Origin: Calvatia gigantea
Taxonomy: Eukaryota > Basidiomycota > Agaricomycetes > Agaricales > Lycoperdaceae
NCBI GenBank assembly: GCA_025093985.1
Contig: JACAAK010000011.1
Span: 1,922,001-1,986,000 of the forward strand
Reading direction: 5' to 3'
Length of the DNA stretch: 64,000 nt
Made by a program: the position numbers and the translations under genes. Below the pieces are notes generated by a model. It was not told the DNA's origin. It searched no databases and saw only the letters and a program-made list of their open reading frames with translations. Of the stretch, positions 23,608-35,603 are shown in pieces; within the stretch, counting starts at the first letter, position 1, and the number at the start of each line of letters is the position of its first letter.

Positions 23608-26363
23608 CTACAGAGAGAAGACTCGCCAGTTAGCAATCGTACTTGCTCGCTCCGGTGAGCAAGATGTACGGTATTTACGTTCCATTTGAGCTTCAATTCC
23701 TAAGGGGAGGTATCGCCCATCCTTCAGTTGAGTCAGGATCTTGATATGTCCGGAAACCGGTCATCCAGATCCAAGGACCGAAAGTAACACTGCAATGGAG
23801 GAAGATTTATCTTGTGGGTCATGTTCAAATATGTGCACGATACTTTCCTCATCACCCGTCATGATTCTGAGGTCATTTTCTGTAAACACGAAGTCCGTCC
23901 TTGTAGTTCAGACACGCTGCGTGTCTTTCGAGAGAAGGGCGAGCTTTTCGAGATCCTCCTGTAGATACGTAACCACTCATGGATCCTTTCCCGGCCAAGC
24001 GGAAACCGCCTCACAAACCTGGAATGCAACGAACCACACACTGAGTCGCCAACTGACAACAAATTATTGAGGATCTGTAACGAGGTTACGCAGACTCTAA
24101 CCATCAATAATGTGGTCCCCGTAAGGCTTTCATCAGAGCCAAACGCACGGAACAAAGTCTGGGGTACGAAGACCGGGAGCACAAGTCAGTCGACCGCGGA
24201 TCAAGGAGTTGTAGAGCAGAAACGAAGTGAAGTGATTCAAATTAGACTCGACTACGAATAGAAAAATCTTAAAAGCGTGTGACAAATTGGGAGGTAACCC
24301 ACCTTTTGGCCCGTGGATAACAAAAGATGGTCACCCAACCCACATCCAACTGTCACCGCGCCAACTCTCCACCACAACGTCAGCTTAAACCGTTGGCGCC
24401 GGGGTGCTGCCGGGTTAGGGACGACCCCCGTGACCTCAAATATATACGTTTAGGTTTTTCGGCAGCAATTGAGTCGAGATGTCGTTCTTATTACACTGAG
24501 ATGAAGTGAAGTCGTGCTGCACCCCTGACCGCAAGGTCTTCCCCGCGATCAATTGTGGTTCCCGCAGCTATAAGGGCCTTCTTGCCTGTGTCAGTTGATC
24601 TCAGGAGTCGCAATGGCTATGTGTGTCTTTCATTTGTTACGAACTCGAGCGTTAGCGTTTCCATGGGTTAATACAGTCAAGAATAAGTCGCAGGAGATGG
24701 GTGACCCACCAACCCATTGTATCCCAAATATCGGAGGCGATGAATTCGGGCAACGAACAATCCATATTCTGTTTAAAAATATTTGGTGCTGGATTCCAGG
24801 CGGTACGAGCTGTGTGCTAGCCTTGTGATTTCCCATAAGCAAATGGGAAAAAACACTGTCCATCGGGTTCCCACAGCCAAATCCTGTCTCCATCAAACGA
24901 GGCAAATTCGCTTGCAACGAAGATGCAGCGACGATCAAACTTGTAGGAAGGACTGAATACCACGAGGCCTGAGTAATCGTCCTCGAGGGATAGACCCCGT
25001 CGGAAGCGGTCCATCGAATCGGAGGCCAGGTATCCATTCCAGTGCGGATGATCCCCAGTAAAGGACACTGTGAAATACGTGACCTCCGGTACGGGTGAAG
25101 CCACGAAAGGAATAAAGAGCTTATGGATCCCTTTCTGCTCTGCGAGGGTATTGCTTTTTTCGTTCTCCGCTGGATGTTGGATCTCGAATGCTTTCGATGC
25201 GGTTTTCACGAACCTAATCCCGAGGGGTTGTTGCCCGGAGTATTGGGGTTTTAACGTTTTGGACGAGTGGAAATACTTCGTAAACTGTGGGCTAGCCTGA
25301 GCGCAAGAAGGCCTGAAGCACAGTTTAATAGATGTGCACTTCTCATGGCTGGAGGAACTCACGCTCACTGGAGGAACTCACGCGAGGAAATAGTGCAAGC
25401 GATGTTTCGCCCACTGGAACAAGTAAAATCTGTTTGACATGCGGGTCCCGGGGTTTTTGAGGCATATCCTGTGGCACGAAATCGCCGGTGGGTTCATGTG
25501 TATCCATCAACATTGTCTGCAGTGAAGCCAGAGCCAGGATCGAAAATGCGAGTAATAATTTGGGTGATGTCCAGATCTGACCTCTTAAATTGAGACCGGG
25601 AGCACGTAGAAGCTCTAGAGGTGAGCTCACCTTGCGTATTCCCTGAGGCCGAACTAACAACGGCAAGTGAGATTTCGCTCCAGATACAGTCTGCAGAGTC
25701 GTCGATATCGCAACAACAGCAGGGGAATTATTCTCAAAATGAGCCTTGAATAGTCCCCGGTATCAATAAAGAAGTATCTGGCAAGGAGTCCCAAACTCTA
25801 GAATGGCCATCAGAGTCAACACTCTCGAAGCTACCCAAATGCTTAAAATAACAACCACACACATATTTCCAATGAGAGACGCATCTTTCCACTTGATTTT
25901 CCCTCTCTCCGCCTCGCCAATGGGCAACCCAATTGAATCGTCTTCTCTCGGAACCAGCGTGAAAGGATCCGCATTGGTCATAACATGTAGAATAGCCGTT
26001 TGTTGGAAGAAGGGTGCTGCACCGATTGTGGGGCATGGGGCACGTGTTATAATCGAAATATTGCGGCTCATCAAACACACTGCGACCTGAAACCCCAAAT
26101 AGGGGCGCTTTCAACAAAGGGATCGCATATTTTGTGTTATTCGGGAGGGGGGGAGAGCTTACTCGAGAGGAACCCAGAGCTGGGCTGATGTTTGGACTGG
26201 AGGTGGGCGTATCATTATCTTGTCCTAAAAACAAGGTGGGGGTTTTGTTCCGATGTGGTTGATGCGTTGACGGACGGGGAAAAACCGGGTTCCACGAAAA
26301 CCGCTGAGAATTGTAGTCCGCGCCAGGGCAGGAGCCATCAACAATCTCAACGCAATTTCTCAT
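23608..26363 (-). pseudogene. Unknown multi-exon gene ('gene X'), cassette copy 2 (longest copy)
   Basis: The family is not recognised. Read on the minus strand from ATG 26363: RNCVEIVDGSCPGADYN..., GQDNDTPTSSPNISPALGSS, donor GTAAGC. Exon 2 carries MSRNISIITRAPCPTIG and PFFQQTAILHVMTNAD, then a charged loop and a membrane-span candidate (MCVVVILSIWVASRVLTLM). Further exons read FENNSPAVVAISTTLQTVSG and a second hydrophobic start LLLAFSILALASLQTMLM. A domain-like exon at about 24960-25300 (GQQPLGIRFVKTASKAFEI, HPHWNGYLASDSMDRF) ends FDGDRIWLWEPDGQCFF. The C-terminal exon, near 23700-23980, has LEKLALLSKDTQRVW and TGDEESIVHIFEHD, with a stop at about 23608. Exon joins are tentative and I cannot prove that it reads through. 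It may encode a two-span membrane protein with a cytosolic tail. Confidence 0.45.
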
Positions 26364-27061
26364 CGGTTAAAAGCTCTACAGGGTAAATTGTCCTATCTTT
26401 AAGAATCAAAGTTACTCTTTTATCATCAACCATGATGGAACGACACCCTAACAACAGCGCTTGAGCATCTGTGACGCATTTCCGTCATTCGGAAGGGGAT
26501 GCGTCAAATCACTAGCCCATCCGTTCAGTAAACTGGCGTGCCGAGAGGATTAGTCGACATAGGTCAGAGTTGCTAGTGGTGGTCGCAACTCCATTAAATG
26601 TAGTCGAACATGCAAGTAGTGAGAATGCACCGTAGGGCAGACCCTGGGCGGAGGTTATGATAGTGGAGTTTGTGCCATGATGTCAAGTGTGGGGGTGGTG
26701 AGCCTGCAGGTATCCTTGGATTTGCCCATTCAGGTAGAGACGGACCAGGTTACGGAATTTAAGATTGGGACTTGCGGCGGGAACGTTTGGGAATAACGTC
26801 ATGGTAAGTGTCGGGAATGCATAAACAAATCCGCGTGAGACCCTGTTACTTATGTCCGACCTTACTTAGCTTGAGCGTTCCGGGCGGCCTCCAGAGTTTG
26901 ATTTGGGCGAGGTTAAGAAATTTAGCTGGGGTGCTCATCACTAGCATCACGCACCCTCAACGTGTAACACGCACAAGCCCAACCGATGGGCGTTCAGCTA
27001 GGTCTCGTGTTCCTTACCTTCGCGACACTAAGCCCTCTGTCGCCGTTTTGCGAATATCTAA

Positions 27062-28959
27062 ATGCCACCACTAGGATACGATTTTGTGGTGGATATGCAG
27101 GGTGATCTCATTCAAATCGATAATACCCGAACCCACGGAACTGGTAGGGTATTTTATCAAGATCCGAGCACCCGAATCCTAAATCGTTGGTTTCCGACGT
27201 TCAGGTCCAGGTATCAAAGCCCTCCTCGATGCCTCGTATCCAGAAGCGACCTATGACGACTCTTCTCACCCTATGAGCTGTTTTCCTGGAACGCGCCTGC
27301 AATTTATTGAAGATATTACTGGGTGGGCTCTCGCTCTCGCTCTGGAACGTGATTTCAGTATTATGTGGATGGAGGGACCCGCTGGTGTAGGGAAGTCTTG
27401 TTTAGCTCAAACTTGTGCCGAAAAGGTGGGCGGAAAACTTGCTGCAGCTTTCTTCTTTTCCCGTACAAATAGCCGGGATGACTCGACACGCCTCTTCCCC
27501 TCAATTTCTTATCAATTGGCAACAAAATACTCTTTATACCGTAATCAACTGGAAGCTAAAATACGGCTCAACCAGACCCTCGTCCACAAATCTGTCGCTG
27601 TCCAGTTCCGAGAGCTGATCGTCGTTCCTCTTCAGGAGTTACAGGAAGAGGGGCAGAGTGTAGGCGAAGGTGATACCTTCATTGACGGCCTGGATGAATG
27701 TGCTGGAGAAGACACACAATGCACCATCATTGATACCATTTCTGCTTCTGTGCGTGATCGGACTACCCCATTCATCTGGGGGGTTTTCAGCCACCCTGAA
27801 CCTCATATCGTCGCACAATTTTCCGCCCCGCACGTCCACGATCTTTCCTGGCATCTAACATTGCCCGTATCCCATGACGCTGATGGAGATGTTGAGTTAT
27901 ACCTGCAGGATGGGTTCAGGAAGATACGAGTCAAATACGGCATCCCTTTGGCAACATCATGGCCATTGAAGGTTGACGTATGAGAATTGGTTCGGAGGTC
28001 TGTTGGGTTATTCATCTACCCAACAAGTGTCATCCGATTTGTCGGCGAGGGTGGCCCGCTGGGACCCGAGGAGCAGCTCCGACTGTTCCTCCAGCCCCCA
28101 AGCAAGTTGTCGAGTAACCCATGGTCACACTTGGATGCATTTTACGCTCTCATTATGGAACAGATTTCCAAGGACATGCTCCCCAACACGTTGAAACTCC
28201 TACTCACACACCTTCGACACAACCGTAGTCGTAGATACGTGGTTGCCACTAACACCCTGTTGGTCTCCCGTTGTCGACTTACTGTGCAGCACTGAGCAAA
28301 CTCCATTCAGTGGTCAAGCTGACGTATACCAGCACTGCGCCACCCTCCTCCATTGAATTCTATCATGCTTCGTTCACGGACTTTTTGGGGAATCCCGAAC
28401 GCTCTGGAGAATTTTGTGTTAAAGTACCCGAGATTTGTACAACTCTGCTCTAGGATGTCATTAAGAGTTTCAACCGCGGGCCTTCCAATAGTACGTGTCA
28501 GTTGCCTGATTGCAGCATGCCAACAATTCACTAATATCTCAGCAAATCTGGCGAAACATGGTGCATCGGATGCATTTTGGGAATTTGGATCATATGCCAA
28601 GCTGGATGGAGGTCTACTTCGACAACTATCAGAGTGCGATTACCGGAACATGGCAAAGGGCGACTTCATTACTCAGGCGGATGTTTACAGATTCTTTAAC
28701 AATGCGAGTAGTTTTTGTGTTGTCCACCCACTGAAACCAGCAGAATACTCACGAGTGGTTTCAGATATATCCTGCATAACGAAGGAAGGTCATGTGGCCA
28801 TACTATTCGTCACTCTGGCGGAGACTATCTAGGAGGAGTGACCCAACAAAAATTACTTTTGTTTTGGGATGGGGCAGCAAGAAATGTGAAGTGGTCATTG
28901 GCGTGGAGGGTGCATACTGCCGGCCATGGAACCATACAGTAAGTGCTCTACTGATTTAA
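27062..28959 (+). pseudogene. NACHT-domain NTPase, copy B
   Basis: This is a near-identical sister of copy A. Exon 1 starts at ATG 27062 (MPPLGYDFVVDMQGDL), and the same intron joins it to exon 2. Walker A is the canonical GPAGVGKS. The Walker B region reads DTFIDGLDECAGED. Here CAG (Gln) stands where copy A has the TAG at 13725. It has its own lesions: TGA at 27981-27983, where copy A has CGG (Arg), and a one-base change of frame near 28255 (NTLLVSRC against NTLGLSLS). It also shares with copy A the TAG after the TTLL motif, at about 28453. The C-terminal exon no longer ends at the copy-A stop, because TGA has become TGG; it would run to about 28959. No functional full-length product is expected. 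Confidence 0.8.
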
Positions 28960-29785
28960 AACGAGCAGGCTAAACCCCATGATAGTGATTTAAATGCGGT
29001 ATGCATTGTTGGTAGTTGACGATGTGCAGTGTGACTAGGTGACGCAGTGCACGCTGTTGTGAGCGTTTGCTCTCTTAACAGCCTCCGTCCTTTGGCATGT
29101 TCATCCCCTCCGCTCGCACTCATCACCTGCTTGGGTTAAACCGGAGATTCCGTCCTCCCTCAGACACTCAACGCTAACGCCGCAGCATGCTGTTGACACG
29201 CTAATGAACACCATCATATGCCATTAGTGCTTCATCGCGAAAAGTTTGTTCATTCAAACCTTGGACCCCGGGGTGTTTCCATACAGTTCTGGGCCTCCAA
29301 TCGCCTGGAAGTAGGGAGAGGAACCCCTTCACCATACTTAACACTATCCAGGTGGCTGATACACACACACATACTCGGATCGACAGCCCGAAAAACCCTT
29401 GGTGAATGAACAACAAGCTCCCAGTCGCTACGCTCAAGCACAAATTCCGCCTCGCTCTCAGTTCGGCCAAAGTCTGCTTCATATCAACGGCCCGGGCTTC
29501 TTACATTTGGGTCGAATATTTTAAATCCTTTCAATATAGATATGTATTTAACACCTTTACAGAATCAAAAGGCAACATGGAACGAGACCATTAGGGAAAT
29601 GAATGTCCTAGGCCACCAACTCGAGGCCCTTTACCAAGGTTCTGAGCTTCTGGAGCTAACTACATCCTGGTTCCCGTACGCTCCTCGAATATGGAGAATA
29701 ATCCTGTTTGCCAGAATGGTCCGAATGACACGAATAGTACTTTTACCACAAATCCATTGTCTTAGTAGAAGCTTTGGATGGCAAA

Positions 29786-31354
29786 TCAGGACGCACTATA
29801 ACGGTAAAAGGAGATTGTTTTTCTGTGACTACCAGTTAATAAAAACCCCCACATGATAATTCGGCTCACAATTTTGACTGCAAGGATTAATCCAGTAATT
29901 GAAATTGCTGCAGTGGGTAGTTGGTTTACTTGGTGAGGTGTTAATCATCTGGTAGTAAAAACCCTTACTGATCTGCAAAACAAAAAATATTATGCCTAAA
30001 AGTTACTTTTCAGTTAGACGTGATCCAACAGTTCTCGGGTGGTTTCTACCCACCCTCGGTATATATCACGTGAAACGATCTAGTTTTGGTGAAAAATGTG
30101 GTGCCCAACGTTCGATCTAAGGCATGAGATGGAAATTTGGCAAGTTGATTTCATCAATTATTACTCACGCTCTCTGATAAAGGGAACGAGCACCAGACCC
30201 AAAAGTGCTGATGAAGTTCCATGACCCCCGATAAACAAGATAAGCGAGAGAAATACATACCGACGTCATAGATGCAAGTTAGCACACTACTAATATAATA
30301 CGAAGTGCCACTGTACACCGCCAGGCAGCCAGTAAGTGGCCGTACATCAAAATCTGCCGTTGAAGGGGATCAGGGAGACAATCAGGAGGGCATGGGCAGT
30401 AATCGAACTTACAATGGATGGGAGAAACTGTCCTTTCCACCATTACGATAACAAAGGCAAATGATCCTATTAAGTATCCTAGTGTCCCGGCAACCACAAG
30501 CTTGTTTCTGCGCCAGACGACCCACACACGGATGGCGAATATGACTAATTTTACCGATAAGTACTCCACACAACCACTCATGTCCCAGCAAGGTGAATCA
30601 CTCACCCTCTGTGGTAATTAAAGGAAAGATATGACGCGCAGGGCTAGGATAGACCTCAGTCGACGTGGAACGAGACTATATTAGATTGTGTAATTACCTA
30701 GGATAGACCTCAGTCGAATGAGTGTGATGTCACGTGATAGCGAAGTGATTATCTACTGTAAGAAAAAGATAACGGAAGTCTACCTATATTCCAACAGTAA
30801 TTACACCAATAATATTAAGCCCTTTAATGGCGCCACCACCAAAAATCAGCTCTGCAAACTTGCAAGATCCACATAAACCTCACAAAGAGTTGCCTGAATA
30901 ACACCAGGACAGTGACGTGCCATATTGGGGACATTGTCACGGAAATGGTTGAGCGTGAAGTCGGCGATGAGGAGATACCGATTAAATAAAAATAAAAATT
31001 TTGCGGCTCTCCATGGCATGGACCAGATGAGGGAGACCTCCATCGAGAATGTCAAGAGATACTCGAACACCTTACAGAGTCGATTGATAAACCCCAAGGT
31101 GACAAGTAAGAAGGGGAAAACATACATAAAGCGCTAGCATCCCCACTGTCATGTGGACCAGAAGCCAGTAAAATCGAAATTGTAGGACAATTTGTGTGGC
31201 TACTTACCATCCAGATACTGTGTTGTTGGGGTTACTCTAATGAGCACGAACGCGACAGCAATGCACATACCCAGTTGACGTAGAGGAGCTGCACAAGCCC
31301 CAGCAGTGGGGTGCTTGGCATGGTCACAAAAGAAACAGGCAGGGAACCGCTCAT
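29786..31354 (-). CDS. DUF6533 membrane protein, cassette copy 3 (possibly intact)
   Basis: Minus strand from ATG 31354: MSGSLPVSFVTMPSTPLL...LLYVNW, an intron, YLDG, a short hydrophobic exon, then the DUF6533 signature at about 30895-31070 (EYLLTFSMEVSLIW, KFLFLFNRY). The next exon reads RVWVVWRRNKLVVAGTLGYL (membrane span). The intron between these two exons contains a 176-bp insertion (30621-30796). PLTGCLAVYSGTSYYISS lies at about 30290-30350. The last exon reads SITGLILAVKIVSRIIMWG and continues to TGA at 29786, beyond the point where copies 1 and 2 stop. I saw no certain lesion, but the exon at about 30050-30250 is weakly defined, so intactness is uncertain. Confidence 0.6.
30621..30796. 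mobile_element. 176-bp insertion with 7-bp flanking repeat, in a DUF6533 intron
   Basis: The insertion is absent from the aligned introns of copies 1 (near 9130) and 2 (near 16690). It is flanked by GTAATTA at 30614-30620 and 30797-30803. On the minus strand it starts TGTTGGAATATAGG, like an LTR end, but its other end lacks a CA terminus. It carries an internal direct repeat CTAGGATAGACCTCAGTCGA (about 30651 and 30699). It could be a truncated solo LTR or a short non-autonomous element. Confidence 0.7.
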
Positions 31355-32039
31355 TCTTTCTGAGTGGCGGTAGCAATGGTATACATAGAAAGTGCTTCGT
31401 CGCCGAAATATATACAGTGTAGTGGTCGAATTTTGAATTCTTTGACAGTGGAATCAGATGAACTAGCCTGGGTACATGGATACCATCACCTCGCTGCCAC
31501 ATGCACAGTTTGGCAGGCTCCCCACTCCAGGAATAGTGCGAGGCTGCAAGAGATATAATCAGTCACCATGATTAACGTCACAAGTAAGGTCAGTCAAATT
31601 AGTTGATTCTTCACACCCAATGCCCAATGCTCAACACTCGACACTCAACTTGGGCTGGGATACTGGTCAAGCTGAAGGTCAAGTTGGGTGCCGTCGCTGT
31701 AACTATTATTAACCCACCTTTGAATAAGTTCACGCGCCTCCACGCTTCGCTTCGGACTATTCATGACTGATGGTGAGTGATCCATTTTTTGGCTCTAGCT
31801 GTCATGGTTGCGTCCATCATTGGACCTGTCCTTCACAACTACCAAAGTAGTCACAGAAGCGAGTGAACGAACCACTACACTAACAAGCATGATTGCCCGC
31901 TCAATTCCATGTCGACACAGGAGACGGTTTTTACTGTGGTGCCTTCCCAGCCGCTATTGCTTCCCAATGCCTTCGAATTTAAAGTAGTCGTATGCTGTAT
32001 ACTCCTGCCGTTACCCCAACCGTTCGCTTGTGTCCTCGC

Positions 32040-34400
32040 CTATGGTCGTCAAGGACGCCAGTGATCCATCCGTGGAGCCTAGAAAACCTATCAACAAACT
32101 GCGGAATTACTGAGCGAAAGGCTCAACAGCTAGCGATCGCGATCATGGCACCTGCTTGCTCCGGTGAGCAAGAAGTAAGCTGTGCGAATTCACGTTTAAT
32201 ATGAACCTCAATCCAAGAGAAAGTATCGCCCATCCTTCGAATCAGAATCTCCACATGTCCGAAAATCAGTCATCCAGACCCAAAAATAACACCGAAATTA
32301 GGGAAGATTTGCCTTTCGGATTATGCTCATATAAGTGCACGATAGCTTCCTCATCACCCGTCGCGATTATGAGGTCATTTTCTGTAAAAAAGAGGTCCGC
32401 CCTTGTAGTTCCGACGCACTGAGCGTCTTTCGAGAGAAGGGCGAGCTTGTGGAGATCCTCCCGTAAATGCATAACCACTCATGAGTCCTCCCCCGATCAA
32501 GCGGCAATCGTCTCGCAAACCCGGAGTGCAACGGGCTGAGCACTGGGTCGCCGACCAACGACGAATTCTTGGGGATCCGTGATGAGGTCACATAGACTCA
32601 ACACCCAGGAATGTGACTACCATGGCCCGTCCATCAGAGTCAGATGCACGGACAAAAATCTGGGTTCGAAGATCAGGAGCACAACCAGTCGACCGTGGGT
32701 CAAGGAGACGTGGAGCCGATACGAAATGAAGTGATTCAAATTATACTCGACTACGAACAAAAAGACCTTGAATGCGTGTGACAAGTTGGGAGGTAACCCA
32801 TCTTTTGGCCCATCGTCATCCGATTGACGGATGACAGAAGATAGTCATTCAACCCACGTACAGTTGTCATAGGTCCTTTCCGGTCACCTCTCCACAACCT
32901 CGGCTTAAACCGCTGGCGCCGGGGTGCCACCGGGTCAAAGGGCGACCTCCGTGACCTCAAATATATACGTCTGGAGCTTTCGGTAGCAATTGAGTCGAGA
33001 TGTCATTCTTATAACACCGGGGTGAAGGAAGTACGCACTGCACCCTTGACTGCAAGGTTTTTCCCCCGATCAATTGTGGTTCCCGCGGTTATGAAGGCAT
33101 TCTTTCCCGTGTCAGTTGCGGCCACCTCGGGAGTCGCAATGGCTATATTGGTTTCTCTTCATTTGTTGCAAACCCGAACGTTAGCATCCCCGTGGGGTCA
33201 TAGAACTAAGAATAGGTCGTGGGAGATAGACGACCCAGCCATCCTTTGTAACCCAAGTATCAGAGGCGATTAATTCGAGCGCCGAACAATCTATATTCCG
33301 TTCAGGAATATTCAGCGCTGTATTTCAGGCGTCACGAGCTGTGTGTTAGCCTCGCGCTCTCTCATGAACCAAAGGGTGTAAACACATATTAGTGGGTTCC
33401 CACAACTAAACCCCTGTCTCCATCCAATGAGGCAAGCTTCGCTTGCAACGACGATGTGGCGACAATCAAACTTGTAAGGATCAGATGCCACACTTGATAA
33501 GCTCGACCTGTGATCCCGTCAAAGGTGATTTATCGAAGTTGAGTTAGAAGTTAGGTATCCTCGGCCAAGACTGGACCCTGTGATTGCAGGCAAAACTCGA
33601 CGTGTTTGATGAGCACCAACAGTGGGGGAAAATCCAAAATAACAACCTTTGCTGATGAGGCCGAACTAACATCAGCAATTGAGGGTTCCCTCCAGATACA
33701 GCCTGCGGAGTCGTCGATATCGCAGCAACAGCAAGTGACTTATTCTCAGAATAAGCCTCGAATAATCACTGGTATCAATAAAGAAGCACCTGGGAGGAGT
33801 CCCAAACTCTCGAACGGCCACCAGAATCAACACTCCCGAAACTACCCAAACGCCGAAAATAATAACCACGCATTGTATTTCCAATGAGAGATGCATCCTT
33901 CCACCCAATTTTCCCTCTCTCCGCCTCGCCAATGAGCAACCCAATCGAACCGTCTTCCCTCTGTGTGGAGCCCGGGTCAATACATTCCCATCCTTGTCGC
34001 TGAACAGCCGGGCTCGAGGACGCACATAGCGATGGTCATGTCATGTAGAATAGTGGTTCGTTGGAAGAAGGGTGTTGCACCAATTGTGAGGCCTGTGGTA
34101 CGTATTGTAGTCGAAATTTTGAGGCTCATAAAACGCACCACAACCTGAAAACCCAAATGGAAGTACTTTCAACAAAGGGATCGCGTGTTTTGTTTGAGAG
34201 GGGGAAGAGCTTACTCGAGAGGAACCCGGAGCCAGGTTGGTGTTTGTACTGAGGATGAGCGTATCATTATCTTGTTTTGAAAACGAAGGGTTTGTGTTCC
34301 GTTGTGGTTGACGCGTTGATAGATGGGGAAAAAGCGGTTCCACGAAAACCGCTAAGGGGATTGTAGTCTGCGCCAGGGCGGGAGTCATCAACAATCTCAA
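32040..34400 (-). pseudogene. Unknown multi-exon gene ('gene X'), cassette copy 3
   Basis: Minus-strand exon 1 (about 34215-34400) reads ...PALAQTTIPLAVFVEP, SKQDNDTLILSTNTNLAPGS and a GTAAGC donor. The next exons include VLTRAPHRGKTVRLGCS and a membrane-span candidate (CVVIIFGVWVVSGVLILV). The 3' exon near 32270-32480 reads REDLHKLALLSKDAQCV and ENDLIIATGDEEAIVHLYEH, matching copy 2. The middle region (about 33290-33600) is shorter than in copy 2. The copy is diverged from copy 2 and I could not join all exons in frame. Function unknown. Confidence 0.42.
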
Positions 34401-34889
34401 CGCGATTTCTTATCGGTTATAAGCTCTACAGGGTAAACCGTCCTATCTTTAAGAATCAAAGCTACTCTTTCATCAACCATGATGGAGCGACACCCATACA
34501 ACAGCGCTTGAGCATCCGTGACGCATTTCCTTCACTCGGAGGGGGATACTTCAAATCACTAGCCCATTTGTTCAGTAAACCGGCGTGCCGAGAGGATTAG
34601 TCGACATAGGTCACAGAGTTGCTAGTGGTGGTGGCAATGCCATCAAACGTAGCGAACAAGCAAGTAGTGAAAATGCGTCGTAGGGTAGACCACGGACGGA
34701 AGTTGCGATGGAGTTTGTACCATGGTGTCGAGTGTAGGGGTGTGGTGGGCCTGCAGGTATTCTTGAATCTGCACACTCATATGGAGACAGATCAAGTTAC
34801 GGGATTTGGGATTAGGACTTGTGGAGACGCGGAAACAAATGCCCAGCATGGCGTGCGTATAGGACCCTGTTACTTACCTACATTCGACA

Positions 34890-35603
34890 GACGACTCGCG
34901 TAACAATGGGGGTAGTAACTTGAATTTGATTTCAATGTTTTATCTTCGGCAGGTGTGTCACATGACAGTACCTTCTGGTGGCTCTCTGCGATCCTCAAGG
35001 TAACGTTCAACAACGTTCAACGATGCTTCCCTCTCGCCCACCCGCTGAACCTCGTGAATACCGATCTTACATTCTACTATGTAAAGCACTAATACCTTTC
35101 TATCTCACACAAGGACTATCTACCCAGATGCTAGGAGTGTGGCATAGGTACTTCAAAGCCACGCAGATCTGGCGACTCGAGTCCGCTTATTTTCGAGCTC
35201 GGGTCTCCGTGTCCAGACACCCTCTTCTGAATTGCTGGCACCGCTATCCGCCTTAACACCCGTCACACCCCCTCACAAACCCGTATTTCTCAGCACAATG
35301 ACATTCACTCAGCGCCCCTCATGTATCGGGGAAGCCTTATTCGCCACCCAAAGCGCTCAGGAGCGAGTTGTTTATATTTATCGAGCTCTTTTGAAGGCGT
35401 GGTCGGCGGATATGAATAGCTTGTCACTTGAGGAGATAAGACTGACATGAGAATATGAACGAAGCGGAAATTTTCACAGGAGTAGGGCGCTTATCACCAG
35501 TGGCTCAACCGACAGGCACTCAACAAGCTGTTCTGTCCTTTACTTTCACGAGACTCACCAATAAGACTTCTAATAACTCCGCCTATACCTGGTGATTATT
35601 CCG
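34890..35603. other. Spacer and 5' flank of NACHT copy C
   Basis: There is no gene. Homology with the spacers of units 1 and 2 stops near 34890, just after a string like GACCCTGTTACTTA. From about 35490 the sequence instead matches the flanks of NACHT copies D (about 44925-45011) and E (about 47265-47364): GACAGGC-ACTCAACAAGCT and GACTTCTAA. The junction between the two kinds of flank lies in this interval. Confidence 0.5.
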
